DNA from: Hypericibacter adhaerens
GTDB taxonomy: Bacteria > Pseudomonadota > Alphaproteobacteria > Dongiales > Dongiaceae
Length of the DNA: 64,000 nucleotides
Direction: 5' to 3'
NCBI RefSeq assembly: GCF_008728835.1
Contig: NZ_CP042582.1
Coordinates: forward strand, 4,943,001-5,007,000
Shown piece by piece: positions 1-8,899 of the stretch. Each line of letters opens with the position of its first letter. The first letter of the stretch is position 1. Both the position numbers and the translations under genes were made by a program. The notes under the pieces were generated by a model. It had not been told where the DNA came from and searched no databases. It saw only the letters and a program-made list of their open reading frames with translations.

Positions 1-53
1 CTCCCGCCGCGCGCGCCTCGCGGCCTTGACGCATCCGATTGATCGAACGTGGA

Positions 54-86
54 GAAAAAGCCTGTCGGCAAATTCATGCGACAGGC
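54..86 (-). terminator. Intrinsic terminator for the DUF3426 gene
   Basis: Arms GCCTGTCG (60-67) and CGACAGGC (79-86) form a perfect 8-bp stem with an 11-base loop. Read on the minus strand the stem is followed at once by TTTTT. That is the form of a Rho-independent terminator, about 110 bases beyond the stop of the minus-strand zinc-ribbon gene. On the plus strand no U-tract follows. Confidence 0.6.
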
Positions 87-194
87 TGCCGCATCGAGCC
101 GGCGCGGTTGCCCTCAATCGAACACAGCGGGGTGATGGCTGGCCTTAAGAAAGAAGAACGCCGACGCGGTAGGAAGGCTGCCCCGAATCGGCGA

Positions 195-941
195 TCAGCT
201 GCCGACCGCCTTCTCGGTGAAGGTCACCTCGAGCAGCTTGGCTTCCTTGGGCGGATTCTTCGCGGTCGTGGTGAAGGTCACGGTCTCGCCCGGCGCCAGT
301 TGCGGCTTCTCGATCTTGAAGACCCAGTCGAACAGCCATTGCCGCTGCTGGGTGCGCAAGGTGGCGAGAAGATTCGGCACGGCGATGCCGGCTTGGCCCT
401 TGTTGAAGATCTCGCCATGCACGACCAGGACCGGCTGGCCGTCGATCGTCTGGCTGACCATGGTGATGTTGCTGATCTCGAGGCCCTTGCCGAGCACGGG
501 ATTGGCGATCCCGAGCGCGGCATAGATCTCGCGCGCGTCCGGCCAGGAGGCCACGACCTGCTTCTGGAAGAAATAGCCGGCCGCGGCGGCGAGCCCGATG
601 ATCACCAGCAGCAGGATGAGAATGCCCAGTCCGGCGCTCATGCCCTTGCGCGTCGCGGGGCGCGGACGCGGCGGAATCGCCACGCGTTCCTCGGGCGGCG
701 AGGCGGCAGCCGATGCCGCGGCGACGACGCTTGCGTCGGGCGCGGCCGCTGCGCTGCTGGCCGTGGGCGGAGGCGGTGCCGGCTCCGGCTCGGTCAGATC
801 CACCCGGCGGGGCATGTCGTCGGGCGGCGTCTGCAGCCAGACATTCTTGCACTTGGTACACCGCACGCGCCGACCCTGGGGCCCGAGCGAAAGCGGGTCC
901 ATCGAGTATCGCGTCGAGCAGGCCGGGCAGGTGATGATCAT
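195..941 (-). CDS. Zinc-ribbon (MJ0042-type) and DUF3426 membrane protein
   Basis: Predicted 248-residue inner-membrane protein. It opens with MIITCPACSTRY and a second CTKC pair about 25 residues on, the N-terminal zinc-ribbon of the MJ0042 family. A low-complexity Ala/Pro stretch and one transmembrane segment (ILILLLVIIGLAAAAGYFF) follow, then a soluble domain of the DUF3426 type with the motif VVHGEIFNKG. The start at 941 is chosen because the zinc-ribbon begins at once there; the reading frame stays open 40 codons upstream but those residues look non-coding. It is divergent from ftsE-ftsX, a neighbourhood common in alphaproteobacteria. The exact cellular role is unknown. Confidence 0.85.
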   Translation of the reverse strand: MIITCPACSTRYSMDPLSLGPQGRRVRCTKCKNVWLQTPPDDMPRRVDLTEPEPAPPPPTASSAAAAPDASVVAAASAAASPPEERVAIPPRPRPATRKGMSAGLGILILLLVIIGLAAAAGYFFQKQVVASWPDAREIYAALGIANPVLGKGLEISNITMVSQTIDGQPVLVVHGEIFNKGQAGIAVPNLLATLRTQQRQWLFDWVFKIEKPQLAPGETVTFTTTAKNPPKEAKLLEVTFTEKAVGS

Positions 942-1214
942 GAAAGGCGGCGGTTGACGTCCCTGTTGCCTTATAGGTTCTCGGCGCCGATTTGGAAAGT
1001 CCCGATACGGCACTGGGAATAGGCGTGGAGGCCCCATCGACGGGCTGAAGCACGGCTTCACGGAATCCGCGTCGAACGGGGCGGCAACGGAGTCGCCGCC
1101 GATTCGAAATACGGGTTTCGTGGCCGTCGAGCCGGGCCGACTCGGAGGCGGCGTGAGCCGGTCCGGAAGCGGTCGCGGGGTCGGGCGGCTCGGCTGGACG
1201 CCACACCGGACCCC

Positions 1215-1943
1215 ATGTCATGTTCCTGCGCGTCATTCGCAGCCGACAAGGACCGGGCGCCGTTGGTTTTGCTCGAACAAGTGGCCGTGCGTTACGGCGA
1301 CGGGCCGGAGATCCTGCGCGACATCTCCTTCGCGCTGGCGCCCGGCACGCTGCATTTCCTGGTCGGCCCCAGCGGCGCCGGCAAATCCACCCTGCTGCGC
1401 CTGCTTTATCTGGCGCTCAAGCCCAGCGAGGGCCGCTTCAGCCTGTTCGGCCGCGACGTCGCGGGGCTCGCGCGGCGCGACCTGCCGCCTTTGCGCCGGC
1501 GCATCGGCGTCGTGTTCCAGGAATTCCGGCTGCTCGATCACCTGACCGCCTTCGACAATGTGGCGCTGCCGCTCCGGCTCGCCGGCGTGCGCGAGGCGGA
1601 GATCAAGAAGCATGTGAGCGAGCTGCTCGACTGGGTCGGCCTCGGCGACCGGCTGTCCTCGCTGCCCGCGACGCTCTCCGGCGGCCAGCAGCAGCGCGTC
1701 GCCATCGCGCGCGCGGTGATCGCGCGGCCCTCGCTGCTGCTCGCCGACGAGCCCACCGGCAATGTCGACGACCGTATCGCGCTCCGGCTCATGTATCTCT
1801 TCGAGGAGCTCTACAAGCTCGGCACCACGGTGCTGATCGCGACCCACAACGAGAGCCTCGTGGCGCGCTTCCCGCACCACCAGCTCCATCTCGAGGGAGG
1901 TCGATTGGCGCTGCACCCGCGCCTGTCGACGGCGGCGCGATGA
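1215..1943 (+). CDS. ftsE: Cell division ATP-binding protein FtsE
   Basis: ABC-type ATPase of 242 residues that pairs with FtsX to couple ATP hydrolysis to peptidoglycan hydrolase activation at the division septum. Walker A is GPSGAGKST at residues 51-59, the ABC signature LSGGQQQR starts at residue 154, and Walker [13 protein letters not shown] follows about 20 residues later; the wording after Walker B is typical of FtsE. The stop codon overlaps the ftsX start (ATGA, 1940-1943), so the two are translationally coupled. The first 15 or so residues lack the usual FtsE N-terminal pattern, so the true start could be slightly downstream. Confidence 0.93.
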   Translation: MSCSCASFAADKDRAPLVLLEQVAVRYGDGPEILRDISFALAPGTLHFLVGPSGAGKSTLLRLLYLALKPSEGRFSLFGRDVAGLARRDLPPLRRRIGVVFQEFRLLDHLTAFDNVALPLRLAGVREAEIKKHVSELLDWVGLGDRLSSLPATLSGGQQQRVAIARAVIARPSLLLADEPTGNVDDRIALRLMYLFEELYKLGTTVLIATHNESLVARFPHHQLHLEGGRLALHPRLSTAAR

Positions 1944-2839
1944 GCCTGGCGACGACGATGCTGCGCAGCGACCTGCCGCTGGGCAAGGACGGTTCCTCGC
2001 GCTTCCTGCCCTGGATCGTCGGCGCCATGGTCTATCTGGCGGCCTTGGCACTCGCCGGCGTGCTGGCGGCGGGCGAGCTGGTCTCGGGCTGGCGCTCGGA
2101 GCTGACGGGTGCCCTCACGGTCGAGCTGCCCCAGCCGGTGGAAGCGACCGACAGCGACCGCCAGGCCCGGCTCGAGCGCGTCCTCGACGTGCTGACCCAG
2201 ACCCCCGGCATCGCCCATGCCGAGGTGCTGGGCCCCGATGCGATGGCCGAGCTGATCGGCCCCTGGCTGGGACCCGACGCGGCCGCGGCCGACCTGCCGC
2301 TGCCGGACCTGATCGCGGTCGAGCTCGACGGCGGCACGACCGTCGACAGCGCAGGCCTCGCCCAGCGCCTGACCGAAGCGGCGCCAGAAGCGCGGCTCGA
2401 CGATCATCGCGACTGGCTCGAGCGCGCCGAGCGCCTCTCCTGGCTGGTGCGGCTCCTGGCCACGCTGGTGCTGGGCTTCGTCTCGGCGGCGGCGGCGCTC
2501 GCCGTGCTGTTCGTGACCCGCACCGGCCTCGACATCCATCGCGACGTGATCGAGCTGGTGCATCTCCTGGGAGCACCCGACCGCTATATCGCGCGCCAGT
2601 TCCAGAACCACGCGCTGGCGCAGGGCTTCGTCGGCGGGCTCCTGGGGCTCGCCGCCGGTGCGGCCACCATCACGGCGATCGGCTGGCTCGCGGCCGTGCT
2701 GGGCGGCGGGCTGGTGCCGCTGGCGCGGCTCGGCTGGAGCGACTGGGCGATCATCGCCTCGCTGCCGCTGGCGGCGGCCCTGGTGGCGATGCTGACGGCG
2801 CGGATCGCCGTGCTGCGCATCCTCGGGCGAAGCCTGTGA
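1940..2839 (+). CDS. ftsX: Cell division protein FtsX (permease subunit)
   Basis: Polytopic membrane protein of 299 residues that forms a complex with FtsE. A short cytoplasmic N-terminus leads into a first transmembrane segment (WIVGAMVYLAALALAGVLAA). A periplasmic region of roughly 130 residues follows, then three more hydrophobic segments typical of the FtsX C-terminal permease domain. The ATG overlaps the ftsE stop by four bases, and its own TGA overlaps the GTG of the next gene. Length and topology match alphaproteobacterial FtsX. Confidence 0.9.
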   Translation: MSLATTMLRSDLPLGKDGSSRFLPWIVGAMVYLAALALAGVLAAGELVSGWRSELTGALTVELPQPVEATDSDRQARLERVLDVLTQTPGIAHAEVLGPDAMAELIGPWLGPDAAAADLPLPDLIAVELDGGTTVDSAGLAQRLTEAAPEARLDDHRDWLERAERLSWLVRLLATLVLGFVSAAAALAVLFVTRTGLDIHRDVIELVHLLGAPDRYIARQFQNHALAQGFVGGLLGLAAGAATITAIGWLAAVLGGGLVPLARLGWSDWAIIASLPLAAALVAMLTARIAVLRILGRSL

Positions 2840-3516
2840 GATCGTCGCTGCGGCAAGCCCGGCGCAACGAGACCGGGCAGCGCCGCCGGCGCTGGGTCCG
2901 TCGGCTGCTGCTGCTGTTCCTGGTCATGGCGCTGATCTGGTTCATCGGCCTCGTCGCCTTCGTCACGCGCATCCCGCGCAACCTCGACACCGACCTCGCC
3001 GCCACCGACGCCGCCGTGGTGCTGACCGGCGGCAGCGAAAGGCTGGAGGCGGGGCTCGATCTGCTCGCCAACGGCCACGCGAAGAAGCTCCTCGTCAGCG
3101 GCGTCAACCGCGATGTCGATATCGAGACGCTGCTGGGCTCGCTCGACCCGGCCGACCTGCCCAAGCTTTCGCCCGAAACCATCGCCTGCTGCATCGCGCT
3201 GGGCTACAGCGCCGAGGACACGCGCGGCAACGCGCTCGAGACCGCGGACTGGATGCGCCAGCAGAAATTCAAATCGATCCGGCTCATCACCGCGGCCTAT
3301 CACATGCCGCGCAGCATGCTGGAATTCCACCGCGCCATGCCGGGCGTGCAGGTGCTGCCCTATCCCGTCTTCCCGCACCAGGTGAAGCAGGAGCGGTGGT
3401 GGCGCTGGCCCGGCACCACCGATCTCCTGGTGCGCGAATACAACAAATATCTGGTGGCGCTGCTGCGCGGGCTGGTGCTGCCGGGCGATGCCGGCCTCGC
3501 GCCCAACAGGCCCTGA
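2836..3516 (+). CDS. YdcF/ElyC-family DUF218 membrane protein
   Basis: Protein of 226 residues with a basic N-terminus, one transmembrane helix (LLLLFLVMALIWFIGLVAFV) and a DUF218 fold beginning DAAVVLTGGSERLEAG and continuing with KLLVSGVNRDV. DUF218 proteins such as ElyC and SanA act on envelope integrity, possibly on lipid-linked precursors, but the reaction is not established. The GTG start overlaps the ftsX stop (GTGA), so the gene is translated as part of the ftsEX operon. The next gene, an acyltransferase, supports an envelope role. Confidence 0.8.
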   Translation: MRSSLRQARRNETGQRRRRWVRRLLLLFLVMALIWFIGLVAFVTRIPRNLDTDLAATDAAVVLTGGSERLEAGLDLLANGHAKKLLVSGVNRDVDIETLLGSLDPADLPKLSPETIACCIALGYSAEDTRGNALETADWMRQQKFKSIRLITAAYHMPRSMLEFHRAMPGVQVLPYPVFPHQVKQERWWRWPGTTDLLVREYNKYLVALLRGLVLPGDAGLAPNRP

Positions 3517-3530
3517 CCGCCGGAACCGCC

Positions 3531-4256
3531 ATGGCCCATCTGCGCGCCCTGCTCTTCAACCTGCTGTTCTATCTGGCGACGGCCTTCTTCGCGATCGTCG
3601 GGCTGCCGACGCTCCTCTTCGGCGCCAACGCGGTCTACGCGCTCTGCCGGCTGTGGGTCGGGACCACGCTCTGGCTGCTGAAGCTCCTGGTCGGGCTCGA
3701 TCACCGCGTCGTCGGCCGCGAGCGCCTGCCGGGGGAGCCCGTCATCTTCGCGGTCAAGCACCAGTCGAGCTGGGAGACGCTCGCGCTGGCGAAGATCCTC
3801 GACCGGCCGATCTATGTGCTGAAGCGCGAGCTGATCTGGATCCCGCTCTTCGGTCTTTACCTGCTGGGCTCGGGCGCGCTCGCGGTCGACCGCGGCGCCG
3901 GTGCCAAGGCGCTGCGCCAACTGATCCGCGCGGCCGAGCGGGCCGCCGCCAGCGGCCGGCCCTTCCTGATCTTCCCCGAAGGCACGCGCGTGGCGCCGGG
4001 GCAGCACCGGCCCTATCAGCCCGGCATCGCCGCCCTTTATGACAAGCTCGACCGCCCGGTCGTGCCGGTGGCGCTCAATTCCGGGGTCTTCTGGGGCCGT
4101 CGCAGCTTCCTCAAGAAGCCCGGCCGGATCACCGTCGAGTTCCTCGACCCCATCCCCGCGGGCCTCGACCGCCGCCGCTTCATGAAGGAGCTGGAGACCC
4201 GCCTCGAGGGGGCGAGCCGGAGGCTGCTGGAAGCGCCTGCAAATCCGCCAGCCTAG
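3531..4256 (+). CDS. plsC: 1-acyl-sn-glycerol-3-phosphate acyltransferase (PlsC family)
   Basis: 241-residue acyltransferase that would add the second acyl chain to lysophosphatidic acid at the inner membrane. A hydrophobic N-terminus (residues about 5-45) precedes the acceptor-site motif KHQSSWET and the later glycerophosphate-binding motif FPEGTR. The usual His-X4-Asp pair is His-X4-Glu here, a conservative change. The ATG at 3531 is 14 bases after the previous stop and is preferred to in-frame upstream codons because the membrane segment begins there. It closes the ftsE-ftsX-ydcF cluster. Confidence 0.85.
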   Translation: MAHLRALLFNLLFYLATAFFAIVGLPTLLFGANAVYALCRLWVGTTLWLLKLLVGLDHRVVGRERLPGEPVIFAVKHQSSWETLALAKILDRPIYVLKRELIWIPLFGLYLLGSGALAVDRGAGAKALRQLIRAAERAAASGRPFLIFPEGTRVAPGQHRPYQPGIAALYDKLDRPVVPVALNSGVFWGRRSFLKKPGRITVEFLDPIPAGLDRRRFMKELETRLEGASRRLLEAPANPPA

Positions 4257-4443
4257 GTCGGCGCAAGGGCGTGTTTTCCCGGCTTCTTCCTCAGCTTTTG
4301 CACAAGCTCTCTGGGGACTCTTGGAAATTCATCCTCGGGATTGATGCCGAGGTCCCTTGTGAATTGGCTGAGTAATTCCTATATATCTGAAATCATTTAG
4401 CAATTTATTCATAGGATACACTGAGCCTAGGGGAAACATTTCC

Positions 4444-4472
4444 GGAACGGTTATGGTTGATTTGACCGTTCC
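4444..4472 (+). promoter_or_regulatory. Inverted repeat in the nrdJ leader (possible operator)
   Basis: Arms GGAACGGT (4444-4451) and ACCGTTCC (4465-4472) are perfect inverted repeats of 8 bp with a 13-base spacer, about 57 bases before the nrdJ start and just after an AT-rich stretch that could hold the promoter. The site does not match the NrdR box, and no cobalamin riboswitch B12 box was seen. Its ligand or regulator is unknown. Confidence 0.4.
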
Positions 4473-4486
4473 AAGGCTCCTAGACT

Positions 4487-4506
4487 GGCGGCCCTTTTTG
4501 GCCGCC
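4487..4506 (+). promoter_or_regulatory. mRNA hairpin ahead of nrdJ
   Basis: GGCGGCC, loop CTTTTT, GGCCGCC: a perfect 7-bp GC stem that ends 22 bases before the nrdJ ATG. It lacks a U-tract after the stem, so it is not a standard terminator. It could influence ribosome access or transcript stability. Confidence 0.4.
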
Positions 4507-4528
4507 CCGATCATGAGAGAGTCTTGCG

Positions 4529-6868
4529 ATGCCGCAAGTGACCGCGATCTCCCAGCAGATCTGGGACATGAAATACCGCTTCAAGACGATCGACGGGCAG
4601 GCCGTCGACCGCACGATCGAGGATAGCTGGCGGCGCGTGGCCGAGGCGCTGGCCGAGCCCGAGGCGGATCGCGAGCGCTGGGCGGGCGAGTTCTATCGCG
4701 CGCTCGAGGATTTCAAGTTCCTGCCCGCGGGCCGCATCTTGGCCGGCGCCGGCACCGAGCGCATGGTCACGCTCTTCAACTGCTTCGTGATGGGCACGAT
4801 TCCCGACGATATGGGCGGGATATTCACCCATCTGCGCGAGGCGGCCTTGACCATGCAGCAGGGCGGCGGCATCGGCTACGACTTCTCGACGCTGCGCCCG
4901 CGCGGCGCGCCGGTGAAAGGCGTCGGCGCCGACGCCTCGGGCCCGCTCTCCTTCATGGATGTGTGGGACGCGATGTGCCGCACCATCATGAGCGCCGGCC
5001 ATCGCCGCGGGGCCATGATGGCGACGATGCGCTGCGACCATCCCGACATCGAGGCCTTCATCGAGGCCAAGCGCGAGCCCGGGCGCCTGCGCATGTTCAA
5101 CCTCTCGGTGCTCGTCACCGACGCCTTCATGACGGCGATCCAGCAGGACGCGCCCTGGGAGCTGAAGTTCAACGGCACCACCTTCAAGGTGCTGCAGGCG
5201 CGCGAGCTGTGGGACAAGATCATGCGCGCGACCTACGGCTATGCCGAGCCGGGCGTGATCTTCATCGACCGCATCAACCGGCGGAACAACCTCTATTACT
5301 GCGAGACCATCAGCGCCACAAATCCATGCGGCGAGCAGCCGTTGCCGCCCTATGGCGCCTGCCTCCTGGGCTCGATCAATCTCCCGGCCCTGGTGACGTC
5401 GCCCTTCGAGGCCGACGCCCATCTCGATCTCGAGGCGCTCGACCGGCTGGTCCGCACCGCCGTGCGGGCGATGGACAACGTCGTCGACATCTCGCGCTTC
5501 CCGCTGCCGCAGCAGGCCGAGGAGGCGCGCGGCAAGCGGCGCATCGGGCTCGGCGTCACCGGCCTCGCCGACGCGCTCATCATGGTGCGCGCGCGCTACG
5601 GCTCGGGTCCGGCGGTGGCGCTGACCGAGCAGTGGCTGAAGGCGATCCAGCGCTCGGCCTATCTGGCCTCTGCCGAGATCGCGGCCGAGAAGGGCTCCTT
5701 CCCGCTCTATGACGCCGGCGCCTATCTCGCGGGCGAGACCGTGCGCGAGCTCGATCCGGACGTCCAGGAAGCGATCGCGCAGCACGGCATCAGGAACTCG
5801 CTCCTGACCTCGATCGCGCCCACCGGCACGATCTCGCTCTTCGCCGACAATGTCTCCTCGGGCCTCGAGCCGGTCTTCAGCTTCAAATACACCCGCAATG
5901 TGCTGATGCCGGACGGCACGCGCGCGCAGGAAGAGGTGAGCGACTACGCCTACCGCCTGTTCCGGCGGCTCAAGGGCGAGACGGCGCCGCTGCCCGATTA
6001 TTTCGTCGACGCCCAGACGCTGACGCCCGGGGACCATGTCGTCATGCAGGCGGCGGTGCAGAAATATGTCGACAGCTCGATCTCGAAGACGATCAACGTG
6101 CCGGTCGATCTCTCCTTCGAGGCCTTCAAGGACGTCTACGCCCAGGCCTACGAGCTGGGCTGCAAGGGCTGCACCACCTACCGGCCGAACGAGATCACCG
6201 GCGCCGTGCTCGAGGCCAAAGCGCCCGAACCCAAGGCCCAGGCCGAGCTGCCGCTCGTGGCGCCGCAGCCCAAGGCCAAGGATCCGTTCGAGGCCGGCGG
6301 CGTGATCTATATGACGCGCCCGCTCGACCGGCCGGAGGCACTGCCGGGCAAGACCTACAAGCTGCGCTGGCCCGAGAGCGACCATGCGCTCTACATCACC
6401 ATCAACGACGTGATCCAGGACGGCCGGCGCCGGCCCTTCGAGGTCTTCATCAACTCGAAGAACATGGAGCATTACGCCTGGACCGTGGCGCTCACCCGCA
6501 TGATCAGCGCGGTCTTCCGGCGCGGCGGCGACGTCTCCTTCGTGGTGGAGGAGCTCAAGGCCGTGTTCGATCCGCGCGGCGGCAGCTGGATGGACGGCAA
6601 ATACGTGCCCTCGCTCCTGGCGGCCCTGGGCGAGGTGATCGAACGCCACATGATCGAGATCGGCTTCATGCCGGCGCACCAGACGCCCGGCCTGGCGCTC
6701 GAGAGCCAGCGCAAGATCGTGAACCTGCCGGCGGCGAACGCGCAGGGCGCCTCGGATCCCGAGCGCCACAGCCTCCTGCCGCGCTGCCCCAAATGCAGCC
6801 AGCCCTCGCTGATCCGCCAGGAAGGCTGCGATCTCTGCACCTCCTGCGGCTATTCCAAGTGTAGCTGA
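4529..6868 (+). CDS. nrdJ: Adenosylcobalamin-dependent ribonucleotide reductase (class II)
   Basis: 779-residue class II reductase that converts ribonucleotides to deoxyribonucleotides with a B12-generated radical, so no NrdB partner is needed. Visible features are the first redox cysteine in LFNCFVMG (Cys85), the active-site finger loop NPCGEQPLPPYGACLLGS (Asn265, Cys267, Glu269) and the stretch GTISLFADNVSSGLEPVF. The C-terminus is a cysteine-rich tail with CPKC, CDLC and final CGYSKC, combining a zinc-ribbon with the re-reducing Cys pair. The start is preceded by GAGAGAG. A structured leader lies upstream and a small zinc-ribbon gene lies 20 bases downstream. Confidence 0.95.
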   Translation: MPQVTAISQQIWDMKYRFKTIDGQAVDRTIEDSWRRVAEALAEPEADRERWAGEFYRALEDFKFLPAGRILAGAGTERMVTLFNCFVMGTIPDDMGGIFTHLREAALTMQQGGGIGYDFSTLRPRGAPVKGVGADASGPLSFMDVWDAMCRTIMSAGHRRGAMMATMRCDHPDIEAFIEAKREPGRLRMFNLSVLVTDAFMTAIQQDAPWELKFNGTTFKVLQARELWDKIMRATYGYAEPGVIFIDRINRRNNLYYCETISATNPCGEQPLPPYGACLLGSINLPALVTSPFEADAHLDLEALDRLVRTAVRAMDNVVDISRFPLPQQAEEARGKRRIGLGVTGLADALIMVRARYGSGPAVALTEQWLKAIQRSAYLASAEIAAEKGSFPLYDAGAYLAGETVRELDPDVQEAIAQHGIRNSLLTSIAPTGTISLFADNVSSGLEPVFSFKYTRNVLMPDGTRAQEEVSDYAYRLFRRLKGETAPLPDYFVDAQTLTPGDHVVMQAAVQKYVDSSISKTINVPVDLSFEAFKDVYAQAYELGCKGCTTYRPNEITGAVLEAKAPEPKAQAELPLVAPQPKAKDPFEAGGVIYMTRPLDRPEALPGKTYKLRWPESDHALYITINDVIQDGRRRPFEVFINSKNMEHYAWTVALTRMISAVFRRGGDVSFVVEELKAVFDPRGGSWMDGKYVPSLLAALGEVIERHMIEIGFMPAHQTPGLALESQRKIVNLPAANAQGASDPERHSLLPRCPKCSQPSLIRQEGCDLCTSCGYSKCS

Positions 6869-6888
6869 GGCGGAAGCGGCGCCGGCGC

Positions 6889-7113
6889 ATGGGGCGCCCC
6901 TGCCCTCACTGCGGCCAGCGCATCAGCCGCATCGTGGACGAATGCCCTTATTGTGGCACCAAGGTCCAGCCCCAGCGACCCTGGTATATCTGGATCCTGG
7001 GCGGGATCATGGTGCTGATCCTGTTCCTCTGGCTGGGCGATCCCGCAAGTCTCGGCCATTTCGCCGAGACGCTCTTCAGCTTCGCGCGGGAGCTGGGCAG
7101 CGGGACACCATAA
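6889..7113 (+). CDS. Small zinc-ribbon membrane protein
   Basis: 74-residue protein with two CxxC knuckles (CPHCGQ near residue 5 and CPYCGT near residue 19), followed by one transmembrane helix (WYIWILGGIMVLILFLWLG). It lies 20 bases after nrdJ and is probably co-transcribed. The fold is that of zinc-ribbon membrane anchors and the function is unknown. The ribosome-binding site is weak, but the paired cysteine motifs and the clean helix argue that it is a real gene. Confidence 0.7.
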   Translation: MGRPCPHCGQRISRIVDECPYCGTKVQPQRPWYIWILGGIMVLILFLWLGDPASLGHFAETLFSFARELGSGTP

Positions 7114-7154
7114 GATCCCGATAGCAGAGACGCGTCCCGCTTTCGCACTCACTC

Positions 7155-7248
7155 GTCACCCCCGCGAAAGCGGGAGTCCATGGTCATCGCAAACTCTGAC
7201 CGTTCCCCGTCCTCCATTGACTTGGACCCCCGCTTTCGCGGAGGTGAC
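7155..7248. repeat. REPIN-like hairpin doublet, C-class
   Basis: Two 26-bp hairpins in opposite orientation (7155-7180 and 7223-7248) share the core CCCCGC-GAAA-GCGGG and its complement, and are separated by 42 bases. The flanking base next to the core is C (GTCACC...), which defines the C-class. The longer spacer suggests an older or altered copy than those at 21.6 and 24.7 kb. Confidence 0.85.
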
Positions 7249-7270
7249 GTAAGGAGAGACGGCGACGCCC

Positions 7271-7864
7271 TCACCCCTTCGCCCTGCCCCGCGTCTCGGC
7301 CTTTTCCGCCTGGGCCAGGATCCGGTGCAGGGGGCCGTCGGCGATGCCGAGCTGGTCGAGATGGCGCACGGTGTTGCGCAGATAGTCGAGATTGCTGCCG
7401 GCGCTGCCATGGCCCTCGCGGATGATGCGCAGGAGCTTCGCGGGCGCCAGCTTGCCGGCATATTGCGGATGACGATGATCGGCGAGATAGGTGGCGGCCC
7501 GCACGCGCTTGCCGCCTTCGAGCTCGACCGTCACATAGCGCGGCTCATAGACGCCCGTGACCATCTCGCGCTCATGGAGATAGTCGGCGACCCGGATCGC
7601 ATGCTCCGGCGCGATCCGGAAGGCGCGGCCACGGCAGGCGCCGCCGCGATCCAGCCCCAGCACCAGACCCGGCTTCTCGACCGTGCCGCGGTAATGCACC
7701 GACCAGATGCAGAAGGCGCGATGCCAGCCGCGCAGCAGCGCCGAGGCGGCCTGCACGAAGGGAAATTCCGGCCGCCACATCAGCGAGCCATAGCCGAACA
7801 CCCAGAAGGCGCCCTTGGGCGGCACCAGCAGGCGGCGGCTTTCGATCAGCGGGCCCTCATCCAT
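7271..7864 (-). CDS. ChaC-like gamma-glutamylcyclotransferase
   Basis: 197-residue protein of the ChaC family, which cleaves glutathione to 5-oxoproline and Cys-Gly in the cytoplasm. The substrate-binding signature FGYGSLMW lies at residues 23-30. The region LHEREMVTGVYEP (about 96-108) carries the acidic residues expected for catalysis, with Glu98 and Glu100 as candidates. The gene starts six bases after the stop of an EamA exporter on the same strand, so the two probably form an operon. Length matches the family. Confidence 0.85.
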   Translation of the reverse strand: MDEGPLIESRRLLVPPKGAFWVFGYGSLMWRPEFPFVQAASALLRGWHRAFCIWSVHYRGTVEKPGLVLGLDRGGACRGRAFRIAPEHAIRVADYLHEREMVTGVYEPRYVTVELEGGKRVRAATYLADHRHPQYAGKLAPAKLLRIIREGHGSAGSNLDYLRNTVRHLDQLGIADGPLHRILAQAEKAETRGRAKG

Positions 7865-7870
7865 GATGTC

Positions 7871-8782
7871 TCAACCGCCCGCCGGCCGCCGCATGACCAG
7901 CGCCACGCCCAGCGCCGTCAGCGCCATGCCGAAGAGCGACAGCGGTCCCAGGCTTTCGCTGAAGAAGATCCAGCCCAGCAGCGCCGCCACGGGTGGCGTC
8001 AGGTAGAACAGGCTGGTGACGCGCGAGGCGGCCCCTTTGCGGATCAGGAGATAGAAGATCGTCATCGCGCCGAAGGAGAGAACCAGGATGAGCCAAGCCA
8101 GCGCAAAGAAGAGCTCGCCCGTCCATTCGACCGGCCCCCACCCTATCAGCAGCGACAGCGGCAACAGGACGAGGCTGGCCGCCGCATATTGAATGAACAT
8201 GCCGGTTCTGAGATCGACCTCGCTGCAGAAGCGCTTCTGATAGAGCGTTGCAGAGGTGACGCCGATCAGCCCGACGAAGGCCAGCGCCACGCCCCAGCTC
8301 TGCGCGGCATCGAAATGAAGCTTCCCGCCCAGCACCAGCGCCACGCCGACCAACCCGATCGCAAAACCCAGCCATTGCAGAGGCGAAACCTTCTCGCCGA
8401 GAAGCGGCCCGACCACCGCCGCGGTCAGCAGCGGCTGCAGCCCCACGATCAGGGCGCTGACGCCCGACGGGATGCCGGCCGAGATCGCGGAATAGACGCC
8501 GCCCAGATAGAGCGAGTGCATCAGCAATCCGACCATCGCCACATGGCCGCGCATGCGCCAGCTTCCGGGCCAAGGCGCGCGGGTCATCAGGCAGAACGGC
8601 AGCATCAGGATCGCGGCGGTCCCGAAACGCAGGCAGAGAAAGGTGAGCGGTGGCGCGTAGGGCAGGCCCAGGCGTGCGCCGGTGAAGCCGGTCGCCCACA
8701 TGAGCACGAACGCCGCCGGAACCGCCCCTTGCAGCAGGCGCATGGTCGGGGAGGCCGCAGAAGCTGCGGGAGGCGCGCTCAT
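7871..8782 (-). CDS. EamA/DMT-family transporter
   Basis: 303-residue inner-membrane protein with about ten hydrophobic segments arranged as two EamA repeats, typical of drug/metabolite exporters. The second repeat starts near LGVALAFVGLIGVTSATLYQ. It lies immediately upstream of the ChaC-like gene on the same strand (6-base gap) and is divergent from the DUF2125 gene, with a 117-base shared promoter region. The substrate cannot be read from the sequence. Confidence 0.85.
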   Translation of the reverse strand: MSAPPAASAASPTMRLLQGAVPAAFVLMWATGFTGARLGLPYAPPLTFLCLRFGTAAILMLPFCLMTRAPWPGSWRMRGHVAMVGLLMHSLYLGGVYSAISAGIPSGVSALIVGLQPLLTAAVVGPLLGEKVSPLQWLGFAIGLVGVALVLGGKLHFDAAQSWGVALAFVGLIGVTSATLYQKRFCSEVDLRTGMFIQYAAASLVLLPLSLLIGWGPVEWTGELFFALAWLILVLSFGAMTIFYLLIRKGAASRVTSLFYLTPPVAALLGWIFFSESLGPLSLFGMALTALGVALVMRRPAGG

Positions 8783-8899
8783 GACATGCGGATAAGGAAG
8801 CGGGAATCAAGGGACGGGGCCAAGCCGGTTTCATCATAGCGGGCAATCCCGCTCGGGCAAGCGCGCCCGGGGAGCGGCAAATCTGCTACATCTGTCACC

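Noticed and set aside
1-194. C-terminus of a plus-strand gene at the left edge
   Set aside because: Frame 1 is open only to the stop at 40-42, too short to identify any product.
4329-4514. Minus-strand gene in the nrdJ leader
   Set aside because: 61 codons with no homology or ribosome-binding site, overlapping the leader hairpins.
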